A stretch of DNA of 6,903 bases from CAKRHR01 sp964423195 (lineage in GTDB: Bacteria > Bacillota > Clostridia > Lachnospirales > Lachnospiraceae), in NCBI GenBank assembly GCA_964423195.1, contig CAYRDY010000103.1, forward strand, positions 1 to 6,903, written 5' to 3'. A model generated the notes under the pieces. The model saw nothing but the letters and a program-made list of their open reading frames with translations. It was not told the origin of the DNA and did no database searches. The position numbers were made by a program, and so were the translations under genes. The number at the start of each line of letters is the position of its first letter. The stretch's first letter is position 1. Shown here piece after piece: positions 6,734 through 6,903 of this stretch.

Positions 6734-6740
6734 TCTCCCT
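6734..6740 (-). promoter_or_regulatory. Ribosome binding site deciding the flavin reductase start
   Basis: Read on the - strand, AGGGAGA precedes GTGATG. Counted from GGGAG, the spacing is eight bases to the ATG and five to the GTG, which favours ATG at 6726. Confidence 0.65.
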
Positions 6741-6815
6741 TCCAAAAATAGACCTCTTCCCTCTCCGGAACGTTAAACCCCCAAAATTCGATAGAAACCG
6801 AAGATTTCCACTTCC

Positions 6816-6844
6816 AGTATACTAAAAAATATATAAAAAGTCAC
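6816..6844 (-). promoter_or_regulatory. Sigma-A-type promoter of the flavin reductase-led unit
   Basis: On the - strand, a -35 box GTGACT (6839-6844, 4/6 to TTGACA) is separated by exactly 17 bases (6822-6838, T-rich) from a -10 box TATACT (6816-6821, 5/6 to TATAAT). Transcription would start near 6809, giving a 5' leader of roughly 80 nt before the ATG. The surrounding 6780-6890 region is very AT-rich. A small perfect palindrome ATTTC-T-GAAAT (6851-6861) sits just upstream of the -35 box. Confidence 0.7.
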
Positions 6845-6850
6845 GAAAAA

Positions 6851-6861
6851 ATTTCTGAAAT
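6851..6861. repeat. Short palindrome upstream of the -35 box, possible regulator site
   Basis: ATTTC-T-GAAAT has five-base arms around one central base and lies seven bases beyond the -35 box. It could be a binding site for an activator or repressor, but in such AT-rich DNA a chance palindrome is just as likely. Confidence 0.2.
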
Positions 6862-6903
6862 CACTGTCTTTTATCAAAGTTTTAATAAATTAAGGCGCGC
6901 CCG

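Noticed and set aside
6894..6901. GGCGCGCC palindrome at the right edge
   Set aside because: An isolated eight-base palindrome (AscI recognition sequence) with no associated feature visible before the window ends; most likely chance.

Overview
The window reads as chromosomal DNA of a low-to-mid GC Gram-positive bacterium, most likely a gut-type Clostridia (Lachnospiraceae/Oscillospiraceae-like). This is inferred from strong AGGAGG/GGGAGG-type ribosome binding sites, tightly packed genes, and the kinds of flavin reductase, UMF1 transporter and phosphodiesterase proteins encoded. No marker gene fixes the taxon.

Left part, + strand (1-2066), accessory or defence-like: the 3' end of a small helical protein with a HEPN-like tail (1-191) is followed after 75 nt by a 599-residue DUF262 protein with a C-terminal HNH/DUF1524-type nuclease motif (267-2066). 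The latter is a single-chain relative of GmrSD/SspE-type modification-dependent restriction enzymes. A strong 12-bp GC-rich hairpin (2096-2133) separates it from the convergent genes on the right.

Right part, - strand (6726 down to 2150), one apparent six-gene transcription unit. A good sigma-A-type promoter at 6816-6844 precedes a flavin reductase (6253-6726). Then come an MNT nucleotidyltransferase (5862-6203) overlapping a UPF0332-type HEPN protein (5462-5869), a histidine phosphatase (4847-5449), a nucleotide pyrophosphatase/phosphodiesterase-like enzyme of the alkaline phosphatase superfamily (3540-4847, joined to the previous gene by a TAATG overlap), and a UMF1-family MFS transporter (2150-3433). 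Intergenic gaps on this strand are 49, -8, 12, -1 and 106 nt.

The two phosphohydrolases lack signal peptides. With the transporter they look like one cytosolic module that dephosphorylates a small molecule and moves substrate or product across the membrane (inference). The MNT-HEPN pair resembles a toxin-antitoxin cassette. It is visibly AT-rich (30-37% GC in hand-counted 60-base lines, against 62-68% in lines of the flanking genes), which suggests it was acquired and then became embedded in the transcription unit. No RNA genes, insertion sequences or CRISPR arrays were seen, and no stretch longer than 300 bases lacks a gene.
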